NCBI GenBank assembly: GCA_016720825.1
Contig: JADKJV010000006.1
Location: 238,370-302,369 of the forward strand
Reading direction: 5' to 3'
DNA from: Chitinophagaceae bacterium
GTDB lineage: Bacteria > Bacteroidota > Bacteroidia > Chitinophagales > Chitinophagaceae
DNA: 64,000 bases
Below, piece by piece: positions 55,458 to 62,837 of the stretch. The notes under the pieces are model-generated. The model was not told where the DNA came from and ran no database searches. It worked only from the letters and a program-made list of their open reading frames with translations. The translations under genes were made by a program, and so were the position numbers. How positions within the stretch are numbered: the first letter of the stretch is position 1; the number at the start of each line of letters is the position of its first letter.

Positions 55458-58303
55458 TATAGTGTCCGCTTAACTTCTTCTTCCTCATAAGCCTCCACCA
55501 CGTCACCGGGTTTCATGTCTATGAAGTTTTTGATAGTCAGACCGCATTCCATGCCTGATTGAACATCTTTCACGTCGTCTTTGAAACGTTTGAGAGATGC
55601 CAGTTCGGCACCGCCGCCGCCGGCAGGGTAGATTACGATACCGTCGCGGATCAGGCGGATTTTAGAATCGCGCTTGATTTTGCCATCCAGTACATAACAT
55701 CCGGCCACAGTGGCTTTGTCGAATTTGAATACTTCGCGGATCTCCACGTTAGCCACAATTTTCTCCTGTACTTTGGGTTCAAGCATACCTTCCATCGCAC
55801 TCTTCACTTCTTCGATTGCGTTATAGATGATGGAGTACATCTTGATCTCGATACCGGCATTGTCGGCCAGGCGGGAAGCCTGCAGTGAAGGACGAACGTT
55901 GAACGCGATCACGATGGCATCAGAAGCTTCCGCCAGTACGATATCACTTTCATTGATCTGTCCAACACCTTTGTGGATCACACTCACCAGGATTTCCTGG
56001 GTTGATAATTTCTGTAATGAATCGGTCAGGGCTTCTACGGAACCATCCACGTCACCTTTGATGATCACTTTCAGTTCTTTGAAGCTTCCGAGTGCCAGAC
56101 GGCGTCCGATTTCATCCAGCGTAATATGTTTCTTCGTGCGGATACCCTGCTCACGCAGGATCTGTGCACGGCGGTTGGCAATTTCTTTTGCTTCCGCTTC
56201 GTCAGCATAAACCTTGAATTTCTCACCAGCCTGGGGGGCACCGTTTAAGCCCAGTACAACAGCCGGTGCAGAAGGACCTGCAGCATCCTGCTTTTTATTC
56301 CTTTCGTTGAACATGGCTTTCACCCTTCCGTAGTGCTGGCCGCTCACGATGAGATCGCCGTTACGCAGGGTACCATTTTCAACAAGCAGGGTGGCCACAT
56401 AACCGCGGCCTTTATCCAGTGATGCTTCAATGATAGTACCTGTTGCTTCCCGGTCGGGATTGGCTTTCAGGTCCAGGATTTCAGCTTCGAGCAGGATTTT
56501 CTCCAGCAGTTTATCAATATTGAGACCTTTCTTAGCGGCGATTTCCTGGTTCTGGAATTTACCTCCCCATTCTTCCACCAGCAGGTTCATTTGTGATAAC
56601 TGCTCGTATATCTTCTGGGGATTCGCCCCGTCTTTATCAATTTTATTGATTGCGAAAATCATCGGAACGCCGGCGGCCTGCGCGTGGCTGATGGCCTCAC
56701 GGGTTTGGGGCATCACCGCATCATCCGCAGCAATTACAATTACGGCGATATCGGTCACCTTGGCACCCCTGGCACGCATCGCGGTAAACGCTTCGTGACC
56801 GGGTGTATCGAGGAAGGTGATTTCTTTTCCGTTGGCGAGCTGTACCTGGTAGGCACCGATGTGCTGGGTGATACCACCTGCTTCACCGGCTACTACATTC
56901 GCGCTGCGGATATAGTCGAGCAATGATGTTTTACCGTGGTCAACGTGACCCATGATGGTAACAATGGGTGAGCGGGGTTTCAGTGAATCTTCATCATCTT
57001 CATCTTCACTTTCCTCCATCTCCATTTGTTTTTCCATGTCGATGAATTCAACATCGTAACCAAATTCACTGGACACGAGTTCAATAACCTCTGCGTCGAG
57101 ACGCTGGTTGATCGACACCATGATACCGAGGCTCATACACTTGCTGATTACTTCAGCAAAGCTTACGTCCATCAGGTTAGCCAGTTCACTGCAGCTGATA
57201 AATTCTGTTACCAACAGTTTGTTGTCATCGGCATCGTGGCCCATGGCATCAGCAGCTTCCTGTCTTTTTTCACGGCGGATTTTTGCTTTCAGGCTCTTTC
57301 CTCTTCCGCCTGCACCGGCCAGTTTGGCCTGTGTTTCCCGGATTTTTTCCTGGATTTCTTTTTCATCAATCAGTTTGTCTTCACGGCGTCCGCCACGGGT
57401 AATGGGTCGGTTTCCGCCTCCGCCTGTGCGGCCACGGCCATCGCGGTTGAATCCGCCGGTGCCGGGTTTCTTATCTGCATCTTTATTGATGAACACATCA
57501 CGTTTCACATCTTTTTTCTCGATGGGAATACGTTTGCGTTTGCGTTTTTCGTCTTTAACCGGGCGTGTATCATTATCCACGGGCAGTTCAATTTTGCCGA
57601 GGATTTTGGGTCCGGTCAGTTTCTCCACTTCAATATTTGTAATCACTGCTTCCTTAGGCTCTTCCTGTACCGGTTGTTGTACTTCAACAACTGGCTTTTC
57701 AACAACAGGAGCAACTTCTTCTTCTTTTTTAGCCTTTTTCGCTTTGGCAACTTTGGCTTCTTCTTCTGCGGCGGCTTCTGCGTCTTTCTTCTTGGTGATT
57801 TTTTTCGGGCGGGTAGAGGAGTCAATCGTGGAGAGATCAATTTTCTTGACAACCTTTGGTCCTTCGATTTCGGGTGTTTCCACTTTCACTACTTCCTCTT
57901 CTTTCTCTTTCACGGGTTCTTCCACAACGGGAGCTACTACTTCAGCTACCACAGGTTGTGGTTCTTCGGCAGGCTTCACTTCCTCTGCGGGTTTTTCTTT
58001 CTTCGCTGCCTTAGCCGGAGTTTTCTCTGCTTTGTTGAAACTGAGATCTTCGTCTTCTTTCTTTTTCTTGGCTTCAGCCACTGATCCTTTAGGTAGTTCC
58101 AGCTGATCGCTCTTCATCTTCGCTGCTTTATCACTCTGGAATTCCTGCTGGAGCGAACGATACATGTCCTCCGTCAGTTTTGACGTAGGCTTAAGGTCAT
58201 CCTTGGAAAATCCTTTACCTGCCAGGAACTCTATCAAAGTATCCTGACCGATGTTGAATTCCTTGGCGGCTGCCAGTAATCTCGGAAGTTTTAATTCTGC
58301 CAT
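55457..58303 (-). CDS. infB: Translation initiation factor IF-2
   Basis: A 948-residue IF-2: IF2_N start (LPRLLAAAKEFNIGQDTLIEFLAGKGFS), a long Lys/Glu/Ala/Val-rich spacer (about 70-270), a Gly/Arg-rich stretch (GGFNRDGRGRTGGGG), a second N-domain, the G domain (TIMGHVDHGKTSLLDYIR, DTPGHEAF, NKID) and C1/C2 domains ending VEAYEEEEVKRTL. It delivers initiator tRNA. It belongs to the rimP-nusA-infB operon. Confidence 0.97.
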   Translation of the reverse strand: MAELKLPRLLAAAKEFNIGQDTLIEFLAGKGFSKDDLKPTSKLTEDMYRSLQQEFQSDKAAKMKSDQLELPKGSVAEAKKKKEDEDLSFNKAEKTPAKAAKKEKPAEEVKPAEEPQPVVAEVVAPVVEEPVKEKEEEVVKVETPEIEGPKVVKKIDLSTIDSSTRPKKITKKKDAEAAAEEEAKVAKAKKAKKEEEVAPVVEKPVVEVQQPVQEEPKEAVITNIEVEKLTGPKILGKIELPVDNDTRPVKDEKRKRKRIPIEKKDVKRDVFINKDADKKPGTGGFNRDGRGRTGGGGNRPITRGGRREDKLIDEKEIQEKIRETQAKLAGAGGRGKSLKAKIRREKRQEAADAMGHDADDNKLLVTEFISCSELANLMDVSFAEVISKCMSLGIMVSINQRLDAEVIELVSSEFGYDVEFIDMEKQMEMEESEDEDDEDSLKPRSPIVTIMGHVDHGKTSLLDYIRSANVVAGEAGGITQHIGAYQVQLANGKEITFLDTPGHEAFTAMRARGAKVTDIAVIVIAADDAVMPQTREAISHAQAAGVPMIFAINKIDKDGANPQKIYEQLSQMNLLVEEWGGKFQNQEIAAKKGLNIDKLLEKILLEAEILDLKANPDREATGTIIEASLDKGRGYVATLLVENGTLRNGDLIVSGQHYGRVKAMFNERNKKQDAAGPSAPAVVLGLNGAPQAGEKFKVYADEAEAKEIANRRAQILREQGIRTKKHITLDEIGRRLALGSFKELKVIIKGDVDGSVEALTDSLQKLSTQEILVSVIHKGVGQINESDIVLAEASDAIVIAFNVRPSLQASRLADNAGIEIKMYSIIYNAIEEVKSAMEGMLEPKVQEKIVANVEIREVFKFDKATVAGCYVLDGKIKRDSKIRLIRDGIVIYPAGGGGAELASLKRFKDDVKDVQSGMECGLTIKNFIDMKPGDVVEAYEEEEVKRTL

Positions 58304-58425
58304 TCAGTTTTATTAAATTCATTTATCGGACCCCGAAGCAGATCCTTCGGATCGCTACGGGGCAAGCCCTGAAGCGATGCATAAAGTTTCTGCAAAGCAA
58401 ATGCTGTTGAGCATCTGCTTCAGGG
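58304..58425. other. Spacer between nusA and infB with a small hairpin
   Basis: The 122 bases contain several GATCCTTCGGATC / ATGCTTCAGG-type inverted words around 58340-58400. Their role, if any, is unknown. Confidence 0.4.
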
Positions 58426-59673
58426 TTACTCTTTCTCAAATTCTTCTTTCAAAATCTTCCTCACTTCGTCAATGGTCTCTTTCTCCAGGTCTGTTCTTCT
58501 TTCGAGTTCCTCGGGTGTCAGGGCCAGTACGCTGCGACCGGTGTCACAACCCACACGTTTCAGTTCATCAATCACCCAGGTTTCGATCTCATCACTAAAT
58601 TCATCGAGGTCAATGTCGAATTCATTTTCTTCGCCTTCATTATCTCTGTAAACGTCCAGTTCAAAACCGGTGAGTTCACAGGCGAGTTTAATATTCACTC
58701 CGCGGCGGCCGATGGCCAGCGACACCTGGTCAGGTTTCAGATACACGTTGGCGTGATGGCCTTCGTGATCCAGTTCCATACTGGTGATTTTAGCGGGAGT
58801 GAGTGAACGCTGGATCAGCAGTTGAATATTGCTTGTCCAGTTGATCACGTCAATATTTTCATTTTTCAGTTCACGTACGATACCATGGATACGGCTTCCT
58901 TTCATACCCACGCAGGCTCCTACGGGGTCAATACGGTCGTCGTAAGATTCAACAGCCACTTTAGCCCTTTCACCCGGATCGCGAACGATCTTTTTGATAA
59001 CGATCAGTCCGTCGAAAATCTCTGGTACTTCAATTTCCAGCAGTTTAGCCAGGAATTCAGGTGAAGTACGGGAGAGGATGATCACGGGGTTATTATTCTT
59101 CATATCTACTTTCTTCACTACGGCGCGGATATTTTCCCCTTTCTTGAAATAGTCCTGGGGGATTTGTTCGCTTTTGGGAAGAATCAGTTCATTTCCTTCT
59201 TCGTCGAGCAGTAAGATTTCTTTTTTCCATACCTGGTAAACCTCGGCGCTGATGATATCACCAACACGGTCGCCGTATTTTTTAGCGAGTACGTTTTTCT
59301 TCAGGTCGCTGATGCGGCTGGCCAGTGTTTGTTTGGCAGCGAGGATGGCACGGCGTCCGAAATCAAGCAGGTCAATTTCTTCGTACAGTTCTTCACCCAC
59401 TTCAAAGTCAGGTTCAATTTTCACTGCATCAGAATAAGCTACCTGAGCAAGCGGATCTTCCACTTGTCCGTCTTCAACGATCATGCGGCGGCGGATGATT
59501 TCAAGGTCACCCTTCTCGGCGTTCACGATTACGTCGAAGTTCTCATCACTGCTGTATTTCTTACGCAAGAGGGTTTTAAATACGTCTTCCACCACCTTCA
59601 TCATGGTAGGGCGGTCAATGTTTTCCGCTTCTTTAAAATCCTGGAATGCGTCGATCAGGTTAATACTTGACAT
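58426..59673 (-). CDS. nusA: Transcription termination/antitermination factor NusA
   Basis: A 415-residue NusA: N-terminal domain with the YSSDENFDVIVNAEKGDLEIIRRR motif, an S1 domain (DVISAEVYQVWKKEILLLDEEG...), and the KH pair (PVGACVGMKGSRIHGIVRELKNENIDVINW, SLAIGRRGVNIKLACELTG). A short C-terminal tail of acidic helices lacks the E. coli AR repeats, which is usual here. It regulates elongation and termination. Second gene of the operon. Confidence 0.96.
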   Translation of the reverse strand: MSSINLIDAFQDFKEAENIDRPTMMKVVEDVFKTLLRKKYSSDENFDVIVNAEKGDLEIIRRRMIVEDGQVEDPLAQVAYSDAVKIEPDFEVGEELYEEIDLLDFGRRAILAAKQTLASRISDLKKNVLAKKYGDRVGDIISAEVYQVWKKEILLLDEEGNELILPKSEQIPQDYFKKGENIRAVVKKVDMKNNNPVIILSRTSPEFLAKLLEIEVPEIFDGLIVIKKIVRDPGERAKVAVESYDDRIDPVGACVGMKGSRIHGIVRELKNENIDVINWTSNIQLLIQRSLTPAKITSMELDHEGHHANVYLKPDQVSLAIGRRGVNIKLACELTGFELDVYRDNEGEENEFDIDLDEFSDEIETWVIDELKRVGCDTGRSVLALTPEELERRTDLEKETIDEVRKILKEEFEKE

Positions 59674-59727
59674 GGCACATAAAGTTTGATTTCAGGGTCC
59701 GGGTTCTGTATTCAGGGTTCCCGGGTT

Positions 59728-60192
59728 TTAAAATTTAATTTGAATTTTGACTGTTTTTATCCGCTCAAACGGGATCAGGTGTTCAATGATCTCCAGTTTT
59801 TTGCCTTTCCCTTTTTGTTCTTCCACTACGATGGCTGTTTCATCCGCACGTATCATTTTGCCCTCGGTTTTAAGCCCTTCCAGGTCGGTCACTTCCACAA
59901 ATCGCCCCGTGTTTTTCACATACTGCCTGTACAGTTTGAGAGGTTCATCAAGTCCGGGAGAAGAAACTTCCAGTGAAAAATCGTCTCCGGGAAACATACC
60001 GCTTTCTTCCAGCTGGCGGTATAGCGCACGGTTATAGCGCACTAATTTGTCAATGCTGACCCCTTCGTCACCGTCAATAAATATTTTGATATTATTAGTC
60101 GGTTTGATCCTGATTTCCACCAGGAACAGGCTGGGGTCATCCGCGATCAGCAGCCTTATTTTCTCCTCGAGTATTTGTGTGATAGGGTCCAT
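59728..60192 (-). CDS. rimP: Ribosome maturation factor RimP
   Basis: The 154-residue RimP has the N-domain (LIADDPSLFLVEIRIKP, DGDEGVSIDKLVRYNRALYRQLEE) and the LEVSSPGLDEPLKLYRQY motif. It acts in 30S maturation. ATG 60192 is preferred; the frame continues upstream only through the structured leader. It is the first gene of the rimP-nusA-infB operon. Confidence 0.95.
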   Translation of the reverse strand: MDPITQILEEKIRLLIADDPSLFLVEIRIKPTNNIKIFIDGDEGVSIDKLVRYNRALYRQLEESGMFPGDDFSLEVSSPGLDEPLKLYRQYVKNTGRFVEVTDLEGLKTEGKMIRADETAIVVEEQKGKGKKLEIIEHLIPFERIKTVKIQIKF

Positions 60193-60274
60193 TTGCTTTG
60201 GCCCTGCATTTCGGCAGGGGTGGGAAAAGAAGAAGGGAACGAATCCGTTCCCTTCCACTAGCTATTTCCGGCAC
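60193..60274 (-). promoter_or_regulatory. Structured leader of the rimP-nusA-infB operon
   Basis: Between the promoter and ATG 60192 the minus-strand leader contains a perfect inverted repeat GGGAACGGATTCGTTCCC (60236-60253) followed by pyrimidine-rich TTCTTCTTTT, and a second stem CCCTGC / GCAGGG (60203-60220). This resembles an attenuator-like terminator plus a downstream stem. Confidence 0.5.
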
Positions 60275-60305
60275 AAAGGTATGATTCCCGCCTTAATCCG
60301 CCAAA
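60275..60305 (-). promoter_or_regulatory. Complete promoter of rimP-nusA-infB
   Basis: On the minus strand TTTG (60302-60305), 19-base spacer, then TACCTTTG (60275-60282). Both elements match the Bacteroidota consensus exactly. Confidence 0.8.
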
Positions 60306-60394
60306 TACTATTCATTCCGCTGAACGGCCCGTTTTCCCGGTAAACGGAGGCTAAAATCCGGCTGGCAGCCGCCCGGAGGTCTTACCTTTATCTT

Positions 60395-60619
60395 ATGAAA
60401 TTCATTTTGTACGCCATACTTATCTACCTGGCTTACCAATTCGTTTTTAATTTCCTGATACCCATTTACCGGGTATCCCGGAAAGTAAAAAAAGGGTTTC
60501 GCGAAATGCAGCAGCGCATGCAGGAACAACAGCAGGCCTATGAAAGGCAGTCGCAACCCACCCCGGCGCAACAATCCCGCCCCGCCAGTGACTATATTGA
60601 ATTTGAAGAATTGAAATAG
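60395..60619 (+). CDS. DUF4834-like small membrane protein
   Basis: A 74-residue protein with an N-terminal membrane helix (FILYAILIYLAYQFVFNFLIPI), then a basic/Gln-rich helix (SRKVKKGFREMQQRMQEQQQ) and an acidic end DYIEFEELK. This matches the DUF4834 type of Bacteroidota. The function is unknown. TACCTTTA just upstream is a one-mismatch -7 box. Confidence 0.8.
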   Translation: MKFILYAILIYLAYQFVFNFLIPIYRVSRKVKKGFREMQQRMQEQQQAYERQSQPTPAQQSRPASDYIEFEELK

Positions 60620-60678
60620 ACAGGCTTTAAGGTTTTATTTTTACCTTTGCGAACCCTTTTAAGGCAATTATACACTGT

Positions 60679-60737
60679 GGGAGCAGGGAGCAGGGAGCAG
60701 GGTGCAGGGTGCAGGGTGCAGGGTGCAGGGTGCAGGG
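60679..60737. repeat. GCAGGGA/GCAGGGT heptamer array
   Basis: About eight tandem 7-bp units (GAGCAGG, GTGCAGG) on the plus strand ahead of the tRNA region, of the same word class as 16.2 and 24.3 kb. Confidence 0.85.
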
Positions 60738-60780
60738 TTTTTGAATTTTTATTTTTGATTTTTTTTGATAGGCAGTAAAT

Positions 60781-60824
60781 GGACCCTTAGCTCTCCCGAT
60801 AGCTATCGGGACAGTTAGAGCCTC
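60781..60824 (+). other. tRNA 5'-half relic split by a palindrome
   Basis: GGACCCTTAGCTC (60781-60793) and CAGTTAGAGCCTC (60812-60824) together resemble the first 28 bases of the adjacent tRNA (GGACCTTAGCTC, GTTAGAGCGTC). They are separated by the perfect 18-bp palindrome TCCCGATAGCTATCGGGA at 60794-60811. The rest of a tRNA is absent. Confidence 0.55.
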
Positions 60825-60849
60825 TTTTTGAAATTTGTTTGAATTGTTT

Positions 60850-60922
60850 GGACCTTAGCTCAGTCGGTTAGAGCGTCTGACTCATAATCAGAGGGTCGCT
60901 GGTTCGAGCCCGGCAGGGTCCA
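60850..60922 (+). tRNA. tRNA with CAT anticodon (Met elongator or Ile2)
   Basis: A complete cloverleaf: acceptor GGACCTT / AGGGTCC, D-arm CTCA...GAG, anticodon stem TCTGA / TCAGA with loop CTCATAA (anticodon 60883-60885), and T-arm CTGGTTCGAGCCCGG. CCA is not encoded. CAT can read Met, or Ile AUA after lysidine modification. The GGTCGC/CTGGTTC features leave both open. Confidence 0.9.
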
Positions 60923-60929
60923 CTTTTAA

Positions 60930-61382
60930 TTAACCCGGTCTGTTTGATGACCGGGTTTTACTTTTCAGGTAATTTGAGATGTTGACTCTTTTTTTACGAT
61001 ATAAGAGCGGATCATTTTTTTCCAGGTTGATAATAAACTCACGGATCACCTCTACCACCCAATCTGTTTTTTCCAGTACATCTTCTTCGGTAAAACGGAG
61101 AAATGCTAACCCGTATCCTTCAAGTATTTTTTGTCTTTCCCGGTCTTTTATCCTTTGTTTCGAATAGAAATGATAAGGACCATCTACTTCAATTACCAGA
61201 TTTAACGGCTTGCAATAAAAATCAACAATGAACCGATCAAGTGGTTTTTGCCGGTTAAACGTATAGCCCATCATGGAAGCCGCCCGAAGTCTTTTCCAAA
61301 GTTTGATTTCCCCCGGGGTTGAATGATTCCGGAGATCGCGGGAGAAAAATTTTAAGTTCAGGTTATAGGGCAGGTAGTACAC
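60930..61382 (-). CDS. DUF559 PD-(D/E)XK endonuclease-like protein
   Basis: A 150-residue protein of the DUF559 type related to very-short-patch repair nucleases: LRNHSTPGEIKLWKRLRA, FIVDFYCKPLNLVIEVDGPYH (the D...ExD core), YGLAFLRFTEEDVLEK. The start is GTG at 61382. The last codons overlap the tRNA terminator hairpin. It lies between a tRNA and a MITE-like element and so looks like an accessory insertion. Confidence 0.8.
   Translation of the reverse strand: MYYLPYNLNLKFFSRDLRNHSTPGEIKLWKRLRAASMMGYTFNRQKPLDRFIVDFYCKPLNLVIEVDGPYHFYSKQRIKDRERQKILEGYGLAFLRFTEEDVLEKTDWVVEVIREFIINLEKNDPLLYRKKRVNISNYLKSKTRSSNRPG
60932..60958 (+). terminator. Terminator of the tRNA gene
   Basis: Stem AACCCGGTC / GACCGGGTT with loop TGTTTGAT, followed by TTACTTTT. 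Confidence 0.75.
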
Positions 61383-61465
61383 AGCATAAAGCTAAGTGGC
61401 GTTCGAGAGGTGGAAAAGGGAAAAGAGCGGTAGAAAAGTGGGTTTTTTCTGGCGGGAGGGTGTGG

Positions 61466-61715
61466 TACCCCCCTGAGATAGAGGTTAATGCTTGAAGTGT
61501 TCCTCACCCCCCTAAGAAGGGGGAGGGGCGGCAGGCTGAAAGAAGGGTGGCGTAAAAAAAGCCAGTTCAAAAAGAGGAAGAAAGACTCGAATAATTTGAA
61601 AGCTCGAAAGTTGAAGACCATTACAATTACGCAAGTCGTCTTTCAACCTCTTCCCCTCCCCCTTTTTAAGGGGGTTAGGAACTTTCCATCTTTCATTATC
61701 TAACTCAGGGGGATA
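61466..61715. mobile_element. MITE-like element with ~63-bp imperfect terminal inverted repeats
   Basis: The left end at 61466-61528 (TACCCCCCTGAGATAGA...CCCCCTAAGAAGGGGGAGGGG) and the inverted right end at 61653-61715 (complement TATCCCCCTGAGTTAGA...CCCCCTTAAAAAGGGGGAGGGG) match closely over about 63 bases, each with an internal CCCCCT/AAGGGGG hairpin. The 124-bp middle is non-coding. No transposase is present. The 614-bp gap otherwise shows nothing. Confidence 0.7.
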
Positions 61716-61972
61716 AAAAACCCGCCCACCACCACCCCCTTCTCCCGGAATCAGAAAACCTTCGCTCTTCCGAATCCCTTCCCGACATCTCCCCCGCCAG
61801 CCACAAGGAAAAAGCCCCCAGCCAATCTCCCCCCTTCCTTTTCGCATAAAATCAATAGTTTCGCGCAGATTTTTACCCGGTATTTGCTTTATTCTGAAGC
61901 CGGGAACAATCAAAACCCGTTGAAACTATATTTTAGATGGGTTCTTTAACCTTTTCTTAACCGGGATGAAAA

Positions 61973-61980
61973 TACATTTG
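61973..61980 (+). promoter_or_regulatory. -7 box (TACATTTG) before the outer-membrane barrel gene
   Basis: A perfect TAnnTTTG lies 16 bases before ATG 61997. Confidence 0.6.
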
Positions 61981-61996
61981 TCCCCTACTTATATAT

Positions 61997-62725
61997 ATGA
62001 TGATCAAGAAAATACTACCGCTGCTGGCATTATGGATGACCACGGGCGCACAGGCACAGGTTGATACCGCAGCAAAAGCTTCCAAACCAAAAATCGACCT
62101 CAGTGGCCGTTCCAACGATCATTTTATGATCCAGCTGGGCGCCCTCAATTGGTCTGGTAAGCCCGATACCCTGACTACGGCTGGTTTCTCCAAGTCGCTG
62201 AACATTTACCTGATGCTGGATTTCCCTTTCAAAACCAATCCCAAACTGAGTATGGGTTTTGGTCCGGGTATCGCCAGCGACCAGATTGTTTTCTCTAAAA
62301 CCCACGTGGGTATTAAGGATAACACAACAGCTATTCAGTTTACTGACCAGTCGGATACTAACCATTTCAAGAAAACGAAAATGTCAACCGTTTACCTGGA
62401 AGCTCCGCTGGAGTTCCGTTATTCAGCAGATCCGCTGACGGGTAAAGGGCTTAAGCTGGCATTCGGACTGAAAATCGGGACCCTGATGACAGCCCACACA
62501 CGCAATGTAAAATATGAGGATAAGGATAATAAAACCATCAATGATTATGTGATGAAAGAAAGCAGCAAAAGGTTTTTTAATAAGAACCGGGTGTCTGTGA
62601 TGGCGCGGGTAGGTCTTGGACATATCAGCGTGTATGGTTCTTACCAGTTGACGGCTTTGTTTAAAGATGGCCTGGGTCCTGTGGTAAAACCCTTCTCTGT
62701 GGGTATTACGTTAAGCGGATTATAA
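61997..62725 (+). CDS. Outer membrane beta-barrel protein (PorT-like)
   Basis: Signal peptide MMIKKILPLLALWMTTGAQAQ, then strands typical of small OM barrels (NDHFMIQLGALNW, SLNIYLMLDFPF, LSMGFGPGIAS, TVYLEAPLEFRYSA, LKLAFGLKIGTLM, VSVMARVGLGHISVYGSYQLTAL, PFSVGITLSGL). The VYLEAPLEFRY and GLGHISVYGSY patterns are of the PorT/OMP_b-brl type. The function is unknown. A terminator follows. Confidence 0.78.
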   Translation: MMIKKILPLLALWMTTGAQAQVDTAAKASKPKIDLSGRSNDHFMIQLGALNWSGKPDTLTTAGFSKSLNIYLMLDFPFKTNPKLSMGFGPGIASDQIVFSKTHVGIKDNTTAIQFTDQSDTNHFKKTKMSTVYLEAPLEFRYSADPLTGKGLKLAFGLKIGTLMTAHTRNVKYEDKDNKTINDYVMKESSKRFFNKNRVSVMARVGLGHISVYGSYQLTALFKDGLGPVVKPFSVGITLSGL

Positions 62726-62742
62726 TTGCTCCAGTATATTGG

Positions 62743-62774
62743 AAAAACCGGGGTTATCGCCCCGGTTTTTTTAT
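62743..62774 (+). terminator. Terminator after the barrel gene
   Basis: Stem AAAACCGGGG / CCCCGGTTTT with loop TTATCG and T7. Confidence 0.85.
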
Positions 62775-62807
62775 TTTGTATCACTCCTGAATAGAAGGCA
62801 CTTCGAT

Positions 62808-62815
62808 TACCTTTG
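62808..62815 (+). promoter_or_regulatory. -7 box (TACCTTTG) of hflX
   Basis: A perfect TAnnTTTG lies 22 bases before ATG 62838. No clear -33 element is seen. Confidence 0.55.
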
Positions 62816-62837
62816 CGTCTTAAACCTTTCCTGATCC

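Noticed and set aside
57026..58106. Two long plus-strand frames of 330-350 codons antisense to infB
   Set aside because: They are the complement of the Lys/Glu/Ala-rich spacer and G domain of IF-2 and give Phe/Ser-rich strings with no motif; the minus-strand gene is certain.
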